The translations under genes were made by a program, and so were the position numbers. Shown piece after piece: positions 23,423 to 34,205 of a DNA stretch of 64,000 nt. The notes beneath the pieces were generated by a model. The model ran no database searches and was not told where the DNA came from. It was given only the letters and a program-made list of their open reading frames with translations. The stretch covers positions 420,606-484,605 of the forward strand of contig ML978163.1 in the NCBI GenBank assembly GCA_010015745.1, read 5' to 3'. This DNA comes from Setomelanomma holmii. Lineage: Eukaryota > Ascomycota > Dothideomycetes > Pleosporales > Phaeosphaeriaceae. The number at the start of each line of letters is the position of its first letter. The first letter of the stretch is position 1.

Positions 23423-24370
23423 ATGTCTCTACGAACTCTCGCTACTCTCGCTCTTGCGACTGGCCTTGCTCGTAAGTCACTTTACTGCTAACCATACTAT
23501 GATCAAGGTTGGTACTGACAAGACACAGTTGCCGGCCCCATCTCAGCCCCTCAAAGCAAGCGTAACAACGATCTCTTCAACGGCAAGGGCAATGGTGCCG
23601 TCGTGAACGGCTTCAACGGCAACGGTTTTAACTTCATCGACGGCTTCAACAACTTCAACAAGCAGCAACAAGTCATCCAAATCCAGGAGCAAAACCTTCA
23701 AATCGTCGACAACGGCCGACAACAACAGGTTGTACAGCAGGTCAATGAAGTCTTGATCGTCGACCAAGTCAACAACGGCTTCAACAATGATCTCAACAAC
23801 CTGTTCCGTAAGAGCAACATGCAAAACCGGAACCAGAAGGTTTCCACGGTCATGCTGGTTGTGCAGGAGATCCAGATCGCCATTGATGATGGTCGTGGCA
23901 ATAAGTTCCAGCAGCAGGTCTTTGCACAGAGCGCTGTCATTGCGAACAGAGGTCGTCGTGTAACACAGACTGTGATGGGTACGTTCCCCCTCCTCCTCAA
24001 TCCATCCCGTCTAAACACAATCTAAACATCAACAGTCTTCGACTCACGCACCCTCATCGCCGCCGACATCCTCGGCAACAACGCCTTCAACAACATCGCC
24101 TTCGCCGGTGGTGTCGCCGGCGCAACTGGGGCCGTTGGCGCCGCCTTACCTACCAAGACCGCAGGTGTGCAGCTCTTCGGCGCAAAGCCCACCTGGTCCA
24201 CCATCGCTGCTGACCCTGCTGCTACCCTCGGCGCTATCTGGCAAGGCGCGCTCCAGGATCTGCAGAACAATGGGAATGATGTTGCGGATATGCAGTTGAA
24301 TGAGCAGATTGCGGCGCAGGAGAAGGCGGCGCTCGATGCGGCGGCGAAGAATGGGACGGCGAGGGCTTGA
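23423..24370 (+). CDS. Secreted Asn/Gln-rich protein with Kex2-like site
   Basis: Three exons (23423-23471, 23529-23978, 24036-24370) separated by two 57-bp introns encode 277 residues. Residues 1-18 form a clear signal peptide. A dibasic Lys-Arg at 27-28 is a likely Kex2 processing site. Residues 29 to about 110 are extremely rich in Asn, Gln, Gly, Phe and Val, with runs such as FNGNGFNFIDGFNNFNKQQQ. The C-terminal third is Ala/Gly-rich and more ordinary. There are no cysteines. The protein is probably secreted or cell-wall associated. I do not know a characterised homologue; the composition resembles prion-like or amyloid-prone surface proteins (inference). Confidence 0.8.
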
Positions 24371-24763
24371 GTTGGATGAAATGGGACTTCACTGCTGTTG
24401 TGATCCTGTCGTGAGTGGAAAGGAGAAGGTATAAGGATGGAACAGGGAGATGGGAGGATAAGATACCCTTGTGGTTGCAGTGTTGAGACAAGAAATGTAT
24501 TCCTCACGGTGGAAGGTCTGCAAGGCGTTTTGATGAAACAAGCATAGCGGCGAACAATGCCAGCTCTCGACTGGATCGAAGATTGCGTACGATACGAAAT
24601 GAAGTGAGAATGTTAACTTCTACGTCAGACTTGTGTCCCTGCTTGCACTGCACTACTTTGTCTTCACCGTTGCCTTCACCTTAATTCAAACAACAAGCTG
24701 ACATTTCAAGTCAATCTCTCAACCACGAAGACTTCGACCTCTCGGTCGACTGAAGCGAACACG
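24371..24763. other. Intergenic between two plus-strand genes
   Basis: About 390 bp holding the 3' flank of the secreted-protein gene and the promoter of the next gene. Nothing else was recognised. Confidence 0.4.
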
Positions 24764-26002
24764 ATGCCAACAGGATCCTACCCCAAGCCCATGACCATCG
24801 ATTCAGGCCATAATACGCCAGACTCTCGCCAGCGCCAGCGCGCACTGTCCAAACACTTCCTCGCACGGCTCATCTTCACTCTCGCACTCCTCTCTACTTG
24901 CCTAAATTTCATATACATGTACATCTCCCCCTCACTCCCAGCAACCTCCCCGTGCCATGTCCCCATCCTTCAGACCCACCGATGGCCCGCAAACCGCACA
25001 CCCAACTCCATCAGAATTCTCAAAACAACAAATTTTACACTCGCCCTCAAAGTCTATCTACGATGAAATCCTACGGCATCACTACGCCTACGATCAACAA
25101 CATGGGTACTCGACCAGAGTTCTAACTACGCCGCTTGTGCGTGGGGCTGGGTGGATGCTGCATTGGCTGCAGTGTTTGATGATTGGCGAGATGATGAAAG
25201 ATGTTGAGAGCATGGCGGAGTGGATACTGTACGTCTCTCATCTTGCATTCACTTTTCAACTGGACCGACTTGTTTTCAGAGATGAGAGGGGATTTATAGC
25301 TGATTCGATGATAGATATTTCGCACCCAGCACAATCCTCTCAACCAACCACGCCAACATAGATATGGAGGGCTTCTTACCACCAATATCCGCATCGTACG
25401 AGACGCTGAAAACGCTCTCAGTCATCGGGATGAAAACAGATGAGATCAATTTGTCCTCGTCGTTGCTGTTTCTGCGAGTTAGTATGCAGACACTTCGAGT
25501 TCTCTCATTCGCACTGGCTGAGTTTTACACTGCTCCTGAACCTGCTCGCGATTCTGAGACCAATGCATCTATCGATCTCGTTGGGCAGGCTTTGCATTTT
25601 TTTCTTGAGCAGAATGCGTATAGAGACACAGCACTCTACCAACCACTTGCTTGGTACGAGTCAGCATTTCTCAGGCACAAGGGTGCATCCGAAGTCGAAC
25701 ACGTTCTATATCTGCAAGATACCCTCGAAACACTCTCCTCAGCTCCCCAGGATCGAGTTGGCGATGAAGAATGCGACACCAAGCCGTTCTGGGACGCTGT
25801 GATTGAGGGAAAGCAGGTGTTGAACGAGGCTAAGGATCGCGGGCATGATGTGAATAAGGGGGAGTGGAGTGAGGAAGTGTTGGCTCTGAAAAATACGGTT
25901 GAGCTGAAGGCTTGGGATGTGAAGGTAGTAAGGGAGGGGATCAGGGTGCTGAAGGAGAGGCCGGGGCTGGGTGATATTGTTGTGTGGGAAGCTGCGTATT
26001 GA
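24764..26002 (+). CDS. Divergent glycosyltransferase-like type II membrane protein
   Basis: Three exons (24764-24918, 24974-25228, 25315-26002) give 365 residues with all phases consistent. A short cytosolic basic segment precedes one membrane anchor at about residues 32-51. The lumenal part has the layout of fungal GT34/Mnn10-like nucleotide-sugar transferases. IYDEILRHHYAYDQQHGYST comes first, then AEWILYFAPSTIL where these enzymes carry the DxD metal site, then FLPP, LLFLRVSMQTLRVL and a YQPLAWYES motif near the acceptor region. The Asp residues of a classical DxD motif are missing, so it may be a divergent or inactive member. The likely site is Golgi or ER. The exon 2/3 junction (acceptor GATAG at 25314) was chosen because other acceptors leave a stop codon. 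Confidence 0.6.
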
Positions 26003-26284
26003 GCGTAGCAAAGGTTTTTAAATGGAGGAGGATTCGTATGCTGAATTGCAGACACAGGCTATGAACATGGAGTATCCTCCGGAGAGATCGCTTGTATGTC
26101 CTGAGAAATGTGCTGTCGACCCGCGCAAGAGGTAGAAGTGCTTTTGATTGATAATGCTCCCCGAGGGAATCGTTCGCCCGTCGTGATAGATGTACGGCCG
26201 AAAGGCGCCAGCGCAATATTTGCTGATTTCTTCCGACTTTGGAAGACGTAAGACAAATGCCAAAATAAACACTCATGAAGATGA

Positions 26285-26979
26285 TCACCGCCCTGTCATC
26301 CACTGCGGCTCAGGATAGATCCACTTGCTGAGATCGACTGGAGCATAGCGGTGTCGTATCATCCGCGCTAGGAAGGCGTCGATGGTGGCGTTGGCGAAGT
26401 GGGAGGACTGCAGGAAGTCGGATAGAGCATAACAGGTTGAGAGCTCTTCCCAGTGAAAGTCTTTCTGCGGGTCCAGGGTCTCCTCTGGCTCCAGATCATC
26501 CAAGAACGACGGAGAGCGAGAAAGCGGGGCGCAACCTGGAAGATGGAAGCGAGCGGTGTAAAGCCATTTGGCGTAGATGCTGCTGAATGCGTCAGCATCC
26601 GCGTCTGACAGCTTGATAACTTGCATCAGAAAACCCTCCTCTTCTTAATGCTGAGGGCCTTGAGGAAGTATTCTGAGCTTGCCTCGAGCAAGTGAGCATG
26701 AACAAAGAACTTGTCCTCCTGTTCCCCAACTAGAATCATGATGGGTTCAGACGTCACACTTCAATGTTTGTTAGCACGGCTCAGTCAAGCCATGTTGCGC
26801 ACTTACGGTGGTCCATCACTAGACGTCCGTCTCACTCTCTTGGGAGCAGGTGCCTCTTCGTGCTCTTCAGAAACCCGCCGAGGCGTCGAAGTTGCCCGCA
26901 CGGTCAGTGTAGGTGTCGGCGTCGCCATTGCACCCGTCTCGGTCGGGCAAGAGCGCTGAGTTGGTGCAGATAGATCCAT
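26285..26979 (-). pseudogene. BTB/POZ-domain gene with a one-base frameshift
   Basis: Exon 1 (26807-26979) encodes a Ser/Thr/Pro-rich leader ending PKRVRRTSSDGPP. A 48-bp intron (26759-26806) joins it to a BTB core: PIMILVGEQEDKFFVHAHLL, then EASSEYFLKAL. The frame then stops after KKRRVF. The rest of the domain continues in the next frame as EEEGFLMQVIKLSDADADAF, then a WLYTARF segment, to the stop at 26285. The break lies at about 26630-26650 in a purine-rich AAGAAGAGGAGGG tract (minus strand) and is explained by one missing base. No intron of workable length and phase bridges the two parts. Either the gene is inactivated or the assembly has an error. An intact product would be about 210 residues, a nuclear or cytosolic BTB adaptor of unknown partners. 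Confidence 0.6.
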
Positions 26980-27471
26980 AGGCTCGGGTTGAGGGACTGA
27001 GAGCTGGGAGAAGCCCAAGGCGAACGCGTGCTGCGATCGATAGGCGAGCCACCTTCGACGAAGAGGACGAATAGCTGACGCGTCAGCATATTCACACCGA
27101 CAGAGCGATTATCCAGTATAGCAGAGAAGAAAGAGTCGCGAGGCCAGTGGGTGGAAAAACCTTAAAGGCGAGAGGGCAGGTGCGTGAAGCATGGACCCGC
27201 ACTTCTGGTCAAGGAAGGAGCACCTATCAGCTGGGACGGCGCGTACAACTGCGTAGGCGAACCAGCCAAATAGCGGTGACGCAGGATCAGAAGAGCGAAG
27301 GACGAAGTGACGCAGAATCAGAACTGCGGAACAGCAGCAAACGTCAATGGGAAGTACGAACCTGCTTGCGCCAACCTCCCAACCAGTGGTATCATCCCAA
27401 GCCCAAGCCCTACCATAACACCAAAAGTATATGAAGCCCTCCTCTTACAGCTGATCGTGCCTCGTAAACAC
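26980..27471. other. Intergenic between MTW1 and the BTB gene
   Basis: About 490 bp. A 16-bp unit TGACGCAGRATCAGAA occurs twice, at 27277 and 27308. Otherwise only flanking sequence of the two minus-strand genes is visible. Confidence 0.4.
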
Positions 27472-28793
27472 TCAACTCGTATCCATCTCCTCCCCACCAT
27501 CAACCGCCCCAGCACCCGCATCTTCCATCCTAATATCCTCTTTCCTCCCCCTTCCCAACCCCTGCGCCAACGCTTCCAACCCTCTGACCTCCTCAGCGCC
27601 TGGTCTCCGTCCTTCCCACGCACCCTCGACTCCATCTTTCGTATCCACTCCTCGCTTTTCCAGTATCCTCTTGCTTTGGCTTTCAAGATAGACTTTCCGT
27701 TCTCTTGATAGCTCATCTGAGTTCTTGTTCGTGGAGGTAGGTAGTGCGGTGGTAGGGAGATGTGGTTTCAGCGAGGAAAGGAGCTGTCTTAGATACGGGA
27801 GTTGTGATGTGGTAAATGAGGTATGCGTTGTGAGTGGTGTGCGAGATTCTGGTGCTGCGGTCGAAGCGACAGATGCTTGTGGTAGTGGTTGTACGCCTAG
27901 TGCTTGAGCAGCAGGTGTATGTGTTAGGAAAGCGAATGGCGCCCCATTCTCTGTTCCATTCGTCGCCTTCGCTGGTGATGTCGAGTTTCGTGGTTCTCGT
28001 TTCGGCGCAATCGCAGGTTGTAGCAGTGCTCGTAATTTCGCTATTTGCGCCTCGTTTCGGTTCTTCTCTGCCTCGAGGGCAGCGTTGAGTTTTTGTGTTT
28101 CGACGAGTTTGCGACGGAGATTGAAGAGCACCTCAGGATCGAGTTTCGAGTCTTTCGATGGTGCTTGTAGATTCTGTGAAAACACTGTCAGTCGACATAC
28201 TCTCTACATCCTCATCTTCCCCGACTCCACACACTCCAACACACGCAACCCACCTTCCTTCCGCTCTCAAACTTACCTCATAATGCCCCAACCTCACCCA
28301 CTTAACCAACTCCTCTTCCCCTCTCCCCGCCCCACTCCCAATACACAACACATTCCTCAACGTCCAAATCTCCAAACGATCAAAGTTCTTATCAACCGCA
28401 TTCTCCATGAGCGTCTCCAACTTCAGCACACCCTCTTCAATCTCCAGTCTCGCCTCGGGGTAAACATCGTTGCCATCCTCGTCCCTCTCCGGTGTTCGAC
28501 CTTCCTTGCCGTATAGGTCTGCAAAACCGAGGAGTGCTGGGTCTGCGGCGAGGAGGCCTGTTTCGAAGGAATCTGTGCAGCGGTATAAGACTTCATTGAT
28601 GGCGTTGATTATATCGTCGATTAGGGACTATATCGTTTCACAGTCAGTCTTCCCCAAAGTGTGTTTTGTGCCTGTGTTTGGAGCCAAGGAGGTATGTTTG
28701 GTGGGGCATGAGCATGGAGTATGAACGTACGATTGGTGGCCAAGTAAAGTGCTCTGTAAGGAGCATGTTCTCCTGCTGCTTTGCGCTCGCCAT
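27472..28793 (-). CDS. MTW1: Kinetochore MIS12/MIND complex subunit Mtw1
   Basis: Three exons (28731-28793, 28277-28627, 27472-28173), both introns 103 bp, give 371 residues. The N-terminus LLTEHFTWPPISLIDDIINA and the following NAVDKNFDRLEIWTLRNVL and WVRLGHYE segments are the conserved Mis12 head and coiled-coil start. A further coiled coil (FNLRRKLVETQKLNAALEAE) and a Ser/Thr/Pro-rich tail follow; the tail is longer and poorly conserved. Mtw1/Mis12 with Nnf1, Dsn1 and Nsl1 links CENP-C at the centromere to the Ndc80 complex and Spc105. The second exon start is fixed by phase and by the SLIDD motif. Confidence 0.9.
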
Positions 28794-29557
28794 TCTGTGC
28801 AAAGGCTCTTCTTCGTCGTGCGAACTGTAGCAATGTTCAAGTTGCGCTGTTGCGACGCGCCGAGGTCGTGTTTACGTGCGACCGGGATGTTATTGGATGA
28901 CAGATGCTAGCGCATGCCCTAGCGTAGATCGCTTGTGTTTCCTGTCTCGGAACAGATGATGATTGAGGCTGGTGGGGAGAAAGTTTCGGAAACGTCAGTG
29001 TGCATACGTGTTGGAATGGAAGTGTCTGGTGTCAGCACAAGCAATCACTAAGAATGGGAGCTCGAATGGAAAGGGAAATTCTCTTTATTGCATGAAGCTA
29101 TGCAGCCTCCACGATATGCAATACAGTCTCAAGCACTTTTCGCTTTGAAACTACATTATACAACGCTACCAGTTGTACACTTCCATCAACGTGCTCTTGC
29201 ACAAGTCCTGAAGATAGCGTGTTCGCCTACCAATTATCCTCCGACCGTGCACAGCTTATGGTATAAAGTTTTGGTCTTTGCTCGGAACGAGGGACGCAGA
29301 GGACGCCAAACACGACTTCTCTAGCCACTGCGCTACCCTCCGTCGTGGAAGATGAGATGGATGTAACCAGAATAACACTAACTCAGAACGCCGATAAGCC
29401 ATGTGTGAGACCTGAGTCCTCCATGCGTCATGTCGCTGTCGTAAATGCAATAGATGTAAAGCAAAACAACCGCCATCTAGAGGGTCATATCCTCGACCTG
29501 CGCTTTGGCGCTGGGAGCTATACAAGACGCCCGAACAGGCGGCGCTGGGAGCACCGC
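28794..29557. other. Intergenic between MTW1 and the LAMMER kinase gene
   Basis: About 760 bp. A 16-nt stretch on the minus strand near 29320-29335 resembles a tRNA A-box, but no complete tRNA fold follows. No coding sequence is supported. Confidence 0.4.
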
Positions 29558-31780
29558 TCAGTAGGCTCTATCCTGTTCTCGATACCGGCGCTCTTGGTCT
29601 AGCCGCCGGGCTTTCTTTTCTCTTTCGAGCCGGATTTTGTGGGCCTCTGTCCCATCGTCCATGAGCGACTCCTTGAACCAAGGGTGCTGGAGAGCCTCCT
29701 TGGCCGTGATACGCTTCTTGGGGTCATAGACGAATATCCGCTTGAGGAGATCGAGGAACTGGCGATTGAACTCGGTATGGTTGGGAATGGTGTCCTGCGT
29801 TTGTTAGACAGAGCTGAAGGTATTATTTGACCACGCTCACCGGTAGCTTCTTCATTGCCTTGACATATTTCTTTGACGCCTTGTTGGTTTCCGCGTTAGG
29901 GTAATCTAGCTTGTAGTTCTTAAAATACCTCGCAGCCCTGTTGTCGTTAATGCAATCCCATCTAAGACTCTCGAAGCACTTACGAGTTGGCTGAATTGCG
30001 TGATGACCCGCGGTCTTGTTTATAGACTGCTCGGACGATATCACGATCAATCTTGCCGGCACATACAGACTCCATCATGGCAAGATGCTCAAGATTGTCG
30101 TGTGTTTGAAACAGTGCATCGCCAGTGAAGAATTCGACAAGAATGCAGCCTATACTCCAGATATCGCAGGGAAAGCTCCAGCCCAAATTGAGAATGATCT
30201 CAGGCGCACGATAGTGACGTGTTGAGACGACAGAGGAGTGGTACTCGTCATTGAAGGTGGCCGAGCCAAAGTCAATCAACCGGATCTCCGGGTCGAGCAG
30301 TACCTTGCGGTGTCGTGCACTGCGATTAACAGTTGTCGACGAGGAGGGTACAGTCCGGTTGTATGTGAAGGTCTGGTAATTATTGTTGACAAGAAGGATG
30401 TTCTCAGGCTTCAAATCGGTATGAATGAGGTTCAGATCGTGCAAGAAGGCAACGCTGGTGAAAAGCTGCTTCGCAAACTTCTGGATGTGTGAGCTGGGGA
30501 AAGGCACGAAGCCATTCGATTTGAGGAAGTCGAAGACACTTTGCCCATACAGGTCCGTGACAATGCAGATATGGTTCCGGAAGTCGAAGCAGTCCCGTAA
30601 GTGGATACATCGGTTGATGTTGTGCTTGTCGTTCGATGCCAGTGTCGAGAGCACTCTCAACTCGATGCGGCTGGCATCTCGATACTTAGGTACGGATCGG
30701 ATGACCTTGATGGCGCACTTGGTGCCCTTCCGTCTGTCGTAGGCTTGGACAACTTTGCCGAACGTGCCCTGCCCGAGTAGCTTCTCAATCTGATCTATCG
30801 GGACGTCAGTATGAACAAGGCAGCAGTGATTGAAGACACGCACATCTTTCGGTCAGATCAGCCTCTGGCACCACAATGTAGTGTCCGTCCTCATCGTCGA
30901 CCTTCTGGTCCTTGGTGTACGACTTCTGCTGCAGGTCAGTATGAGTACACGATGGACAAGGTTGCATCAGGCTCACATCTGAGACGACTTGTACGAATAC
31001 GTCCTTCGCCTTGATCACCGGATTGGGAGGTGGCTGGTATAGGCTGAAAGGGTCGTGGTCGTGGTCGAGTTCCCGTCTCTTGGTCGTCTTTGCTTCGTCT
31101 TGGGCGACAGCGCGCGTACGCTTGCGCTTTTGGCCAACGGCGGTATTATCGAGAGGTGAGATGTGCTGTCCATTGCTAGCCTGTGACCCCAGTGATGTGG
31201 CAGCGGTGGTGTTAAGCGCAGAGGTGGTCCTGTCTGTTGATATTGACTGATTGGGTGAGTCGTAGTAAGGTGTCTGTGTGGTGGAGTAAGAGGTCTGCTG
31301 GTTGTAGACAGGATCGTAGGCCGTCGAAGCGGTCGTTTTCCGCTTCTTGTCAGTGTGTCGTGCCGAACCATTTGTTGCGGTCCTGGTGAGGCCAGGCTGT
31401 CGCGGTGGTGGTGGGGCTGGGTCCTCGTCATCATCATCGATAACAATGACCTCTTTGGGCAGGCCATTCTTGTAGAAGTCAGCCCAGTCGGGATTCCGCC
31501 GTCTGTTCGCTGATCCTGGCGCATTCATGCTCATATCGGGCGCAGGACCAGTGTTGATGGGTGGCAGCGGCTGCTGCGGCTGTCTTGTGTGGGCTGTCGC
31601 TGTTCTGCGCAGGTCTGTGTTCGAGGTGCCGCTAGTGTAGCCGTTGTACAGCGAATTGCCTATCCGGGCAGAGGCATTTGTGAGCTGGGCATTTACAATG
31701 CTTGGCTGGTATGTCTGATGGTGAGGATAGAACTGATGATGGGGAGGGAGCGTTGCCGTGGCAGTGGAGGGCGTCGACAT
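29558..31780 (-). CDS. LAMMER-type dual-specificity protein kinase (CLK/Kns1 family)
   Basis: Five exons (30977-31780, 30844-30928, 29984-30794, 29841-29937, 29558-29794) with introns of 46-49 bp encode 677 residues. A low-complexity His/Thr/Ser/Pro N-terminal half with basic patches (possible nuclear signals) precedes the kinase domain. Its features are the Gly loop GQGTFGKV from 304, catalytic K326, HTD at 421-423 (the LAMMER variant of HRD), DFG at 471-473 and the family signature EHLAMMES at 532-539. The tail after the kinase domain is highly charged (KIRLEREKKARRLDQERR). These kinases phosphorylate SR splicing factors and affect growth and development in fungi. The ATG at 31780 is the first in frame, although the frame stays open upstream for about 90 bases. 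The first acceptor is a tandem CAGCAG. Confidence 0.95.
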
Positions 31781-34205
31781 GGCCGATGTGGTCACGCTCG
31801 ACTTGCGAGGACTGACGTTGAAACGCTGCTTCGTCGGCGGATGAGCGCTCGCAGCACGTCGGTGAGGCGGTCAAACGGCGTCGCTGGACGCGGAATTGGG
31901 TGAGTCTGGTCGATAGGAGTGCAGAATCCGTCGATTCTGCGTGCTAGTGACGGGCAGCCGCGACGCAGAGAGCCGTTATCGCAGGCCTAGTCGGGTGGTC
32001 GAGGGCGATGCGGAGAGCGTCTTCAGGCCGCTGGCCGCAGACACGGGCGCATCAGGGTGCTGCGGGGAGAGGGTGGTGGGAACTGTGGTGCACCGGCGGA
32101 AGAATGACGGGCCCCAAGCATGCCAAAAGGTGCTGAAGCAACGTGATTGACGCAGGCGAAGGTTGAGATCACTTGCGGAGTGAAGAAGGGCACGGACACT
32201 CTTGGTTCGACACGCAACGCCGTGGACCGTCATTCGCGTGCCTCGCGCCGAAATACACGCCCACCGTCTCTACGCACCGCGACTGCTTCTAGCCGCGATA
32301 TTCTCTGTGCAGACTGCTCACTACTCTGGTGCAATGCGGATGCAGCGCGCAGAGGCAGCACAGAGTCACCTGCGCTGTGTGTGGGCGTGTATACGTATAG
32401 CGAGCCCGTGGAACGGGGACCTGCCGCCCGAACCAACCCATTAATATCTATCCGACCCATTTCGCCTGTTAAAGAAGCACGCCAAATCCGCTTGCTGGCC
32501 ACTGGCTCCGCACTGCTCGTTCTTCCGCCGGCTTTACGCTTACAATGCACTCAGTATTGCAATATTCATCGACGCTGCGTAGCTGAAATCACTGTTGTTT
32601 GGTGTGTAGGGTCATGGCACACGTGAGTGGCCAAAGCCTGGCTGTTCCCACGGTTACTCCATTTGGCCCTTGAGCAGCGAGTCCGCGAGTACTGGACCGT
32701 GCCATCGCCACAGCATGTCGCAGGATTGACGATGACTGAAACCTTCTTCATCGTCAATAATCGAGGTGAAAAGGAGATGTGTCACACAAGAACACAATGT
32801 GCACTGCGAGACAAACCTGTTGGTGGAAAAGTTGGCTGTGTGAGGGACGATGCGCAGCAATTAGTAGCCACGCCTCGCAGCCAGAAAACTCAGGCGCTTC
32901 TTCCTGCCATCCTGAAGCCGCATTGCCTATATGTTCTTCGCCTTGCCCACATATCAAAAATGGTTGCACCGCGACTTCCGCCAGCTATGCACTTTCCTCA
33001 ATGGGAAGGGGTCTTAATGGTATCACGTGCATGGTGCGACTTCCAGACCGCAACCTGATGACATTCTGCAGTGAAGGATTGCCTGCTATCAGTATGACCG
33101 CGCGCAGCTTATCAGCTTCATGTGGACAGTTTACTCAGGCACCTGCTGAGGTGAGACCTCGCGCCGCCTACTGCCCTTACCAGCACGCTGGGGCTTATTT
33201 CCATCTTATCCGGGTTCAGATGTCTGAGCCCAGGCGGCCAGGAACCAGAAACATTTGCAATATCGAGTTGCACATGCCTATAATTGACTTGTCTTGCTGT
33301 GTGGACATCGCACTTGCGAACTCGAGTGCTAGTCGGGTGTAGCCCATATGCATCGACGTCTTCCCCTCCTCGCGGGTATTCTTCACACCCCTCTCATTGC
33401 TCAGCCTATTGGCGTCTGACTGGACCCACATCGGAAGACGTCATTGCCTCACTCTTGTCCGCCTCACCGGCACCAACTATCGGATCTTATGTGCCTCTTC
33501 TCCCGCTCTATGCACTTTTGCGTGCCTTAGGACGTCCTCCGCGCTAGCGCCCCATTGTGATCGGTAAGTCAGTGAAGTGCCCATGGATGCTGACCTCGAC
33601 ACATGCGCCACGCGAGTCCGTTGTCCGCATGTCTCACCGATGGGGTAGGGGTCGAAGCGCTAAGGCTGAATTTCTCCGATGTTCGAATCGAGGCATGAGC
33701 TGCGAAGCGTCGCGGTTGGGTGCAAGCTGTGCGGTCTCGTGGTCCGTGGTATTCGTAAGATCACTGAATAATGTTTGAGAGACTGCATTTACAAAAGATG
33801 TTGAAGGCGAGGAGAAGAGAGCGTGTAGGAAAAGATTGTATTCTGCTTGAAAGAGTGACCAAGCCTACTACTCCAAACCCCAGACCTATCGCCAAAGAAA
33901 AGTCGTTATTGCTCCATTTTGGATTTTATTTTCAGGGATCTGACATGGAAACCTCTGTCCGCTCTCGAATGTGTGGCATCTATGCCACATGAACAGTATC
34001 AGACAGCCCTTCCCAATGCAGACAGTTGGCGAACAGATGATCAAACAGCCTTGCCCAGTGTGTACAGTCTTGCGGAAAGCAGAAGTGCCTCACAAATGCT
34101 GATCACGAACAGCCTCCAGTAAAGTCGATTCCAAAAGTTGTGATAAGAGGTAAGTCATGAAGCACCATCTCCGAGTCGGACGCTACCAGAGAGCGTTGTC
34201 GTCGT
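31781..34205. other. 2.4-kb gene-free region upstream of the LAMMER kinase
   Basis: No conserved frame was recognised on either strand. The left part is the promoter and leader of the kinase gene. Near 33991-34075 two imperfect copies of a roughly 41-bp unit lie in tandem. The stretch is unusually long for this gene-dense window. Confidence 0.4.

Noticed and set aside
29255..29345. tRNA-like A-box (GTAGCGCAGTGGCTAG) on the minus strand
   Set aside because: The acceptor arms do not pair, the D-stem is incomplete and no proper B-box follows. It may be a chance match or a very old tRNA-derived fragment.
33640..33710. B-box-like GTTCGAATC on the plus strand
   Set aside because: No A-box at the right distance and no cloverleaf can be drawn.
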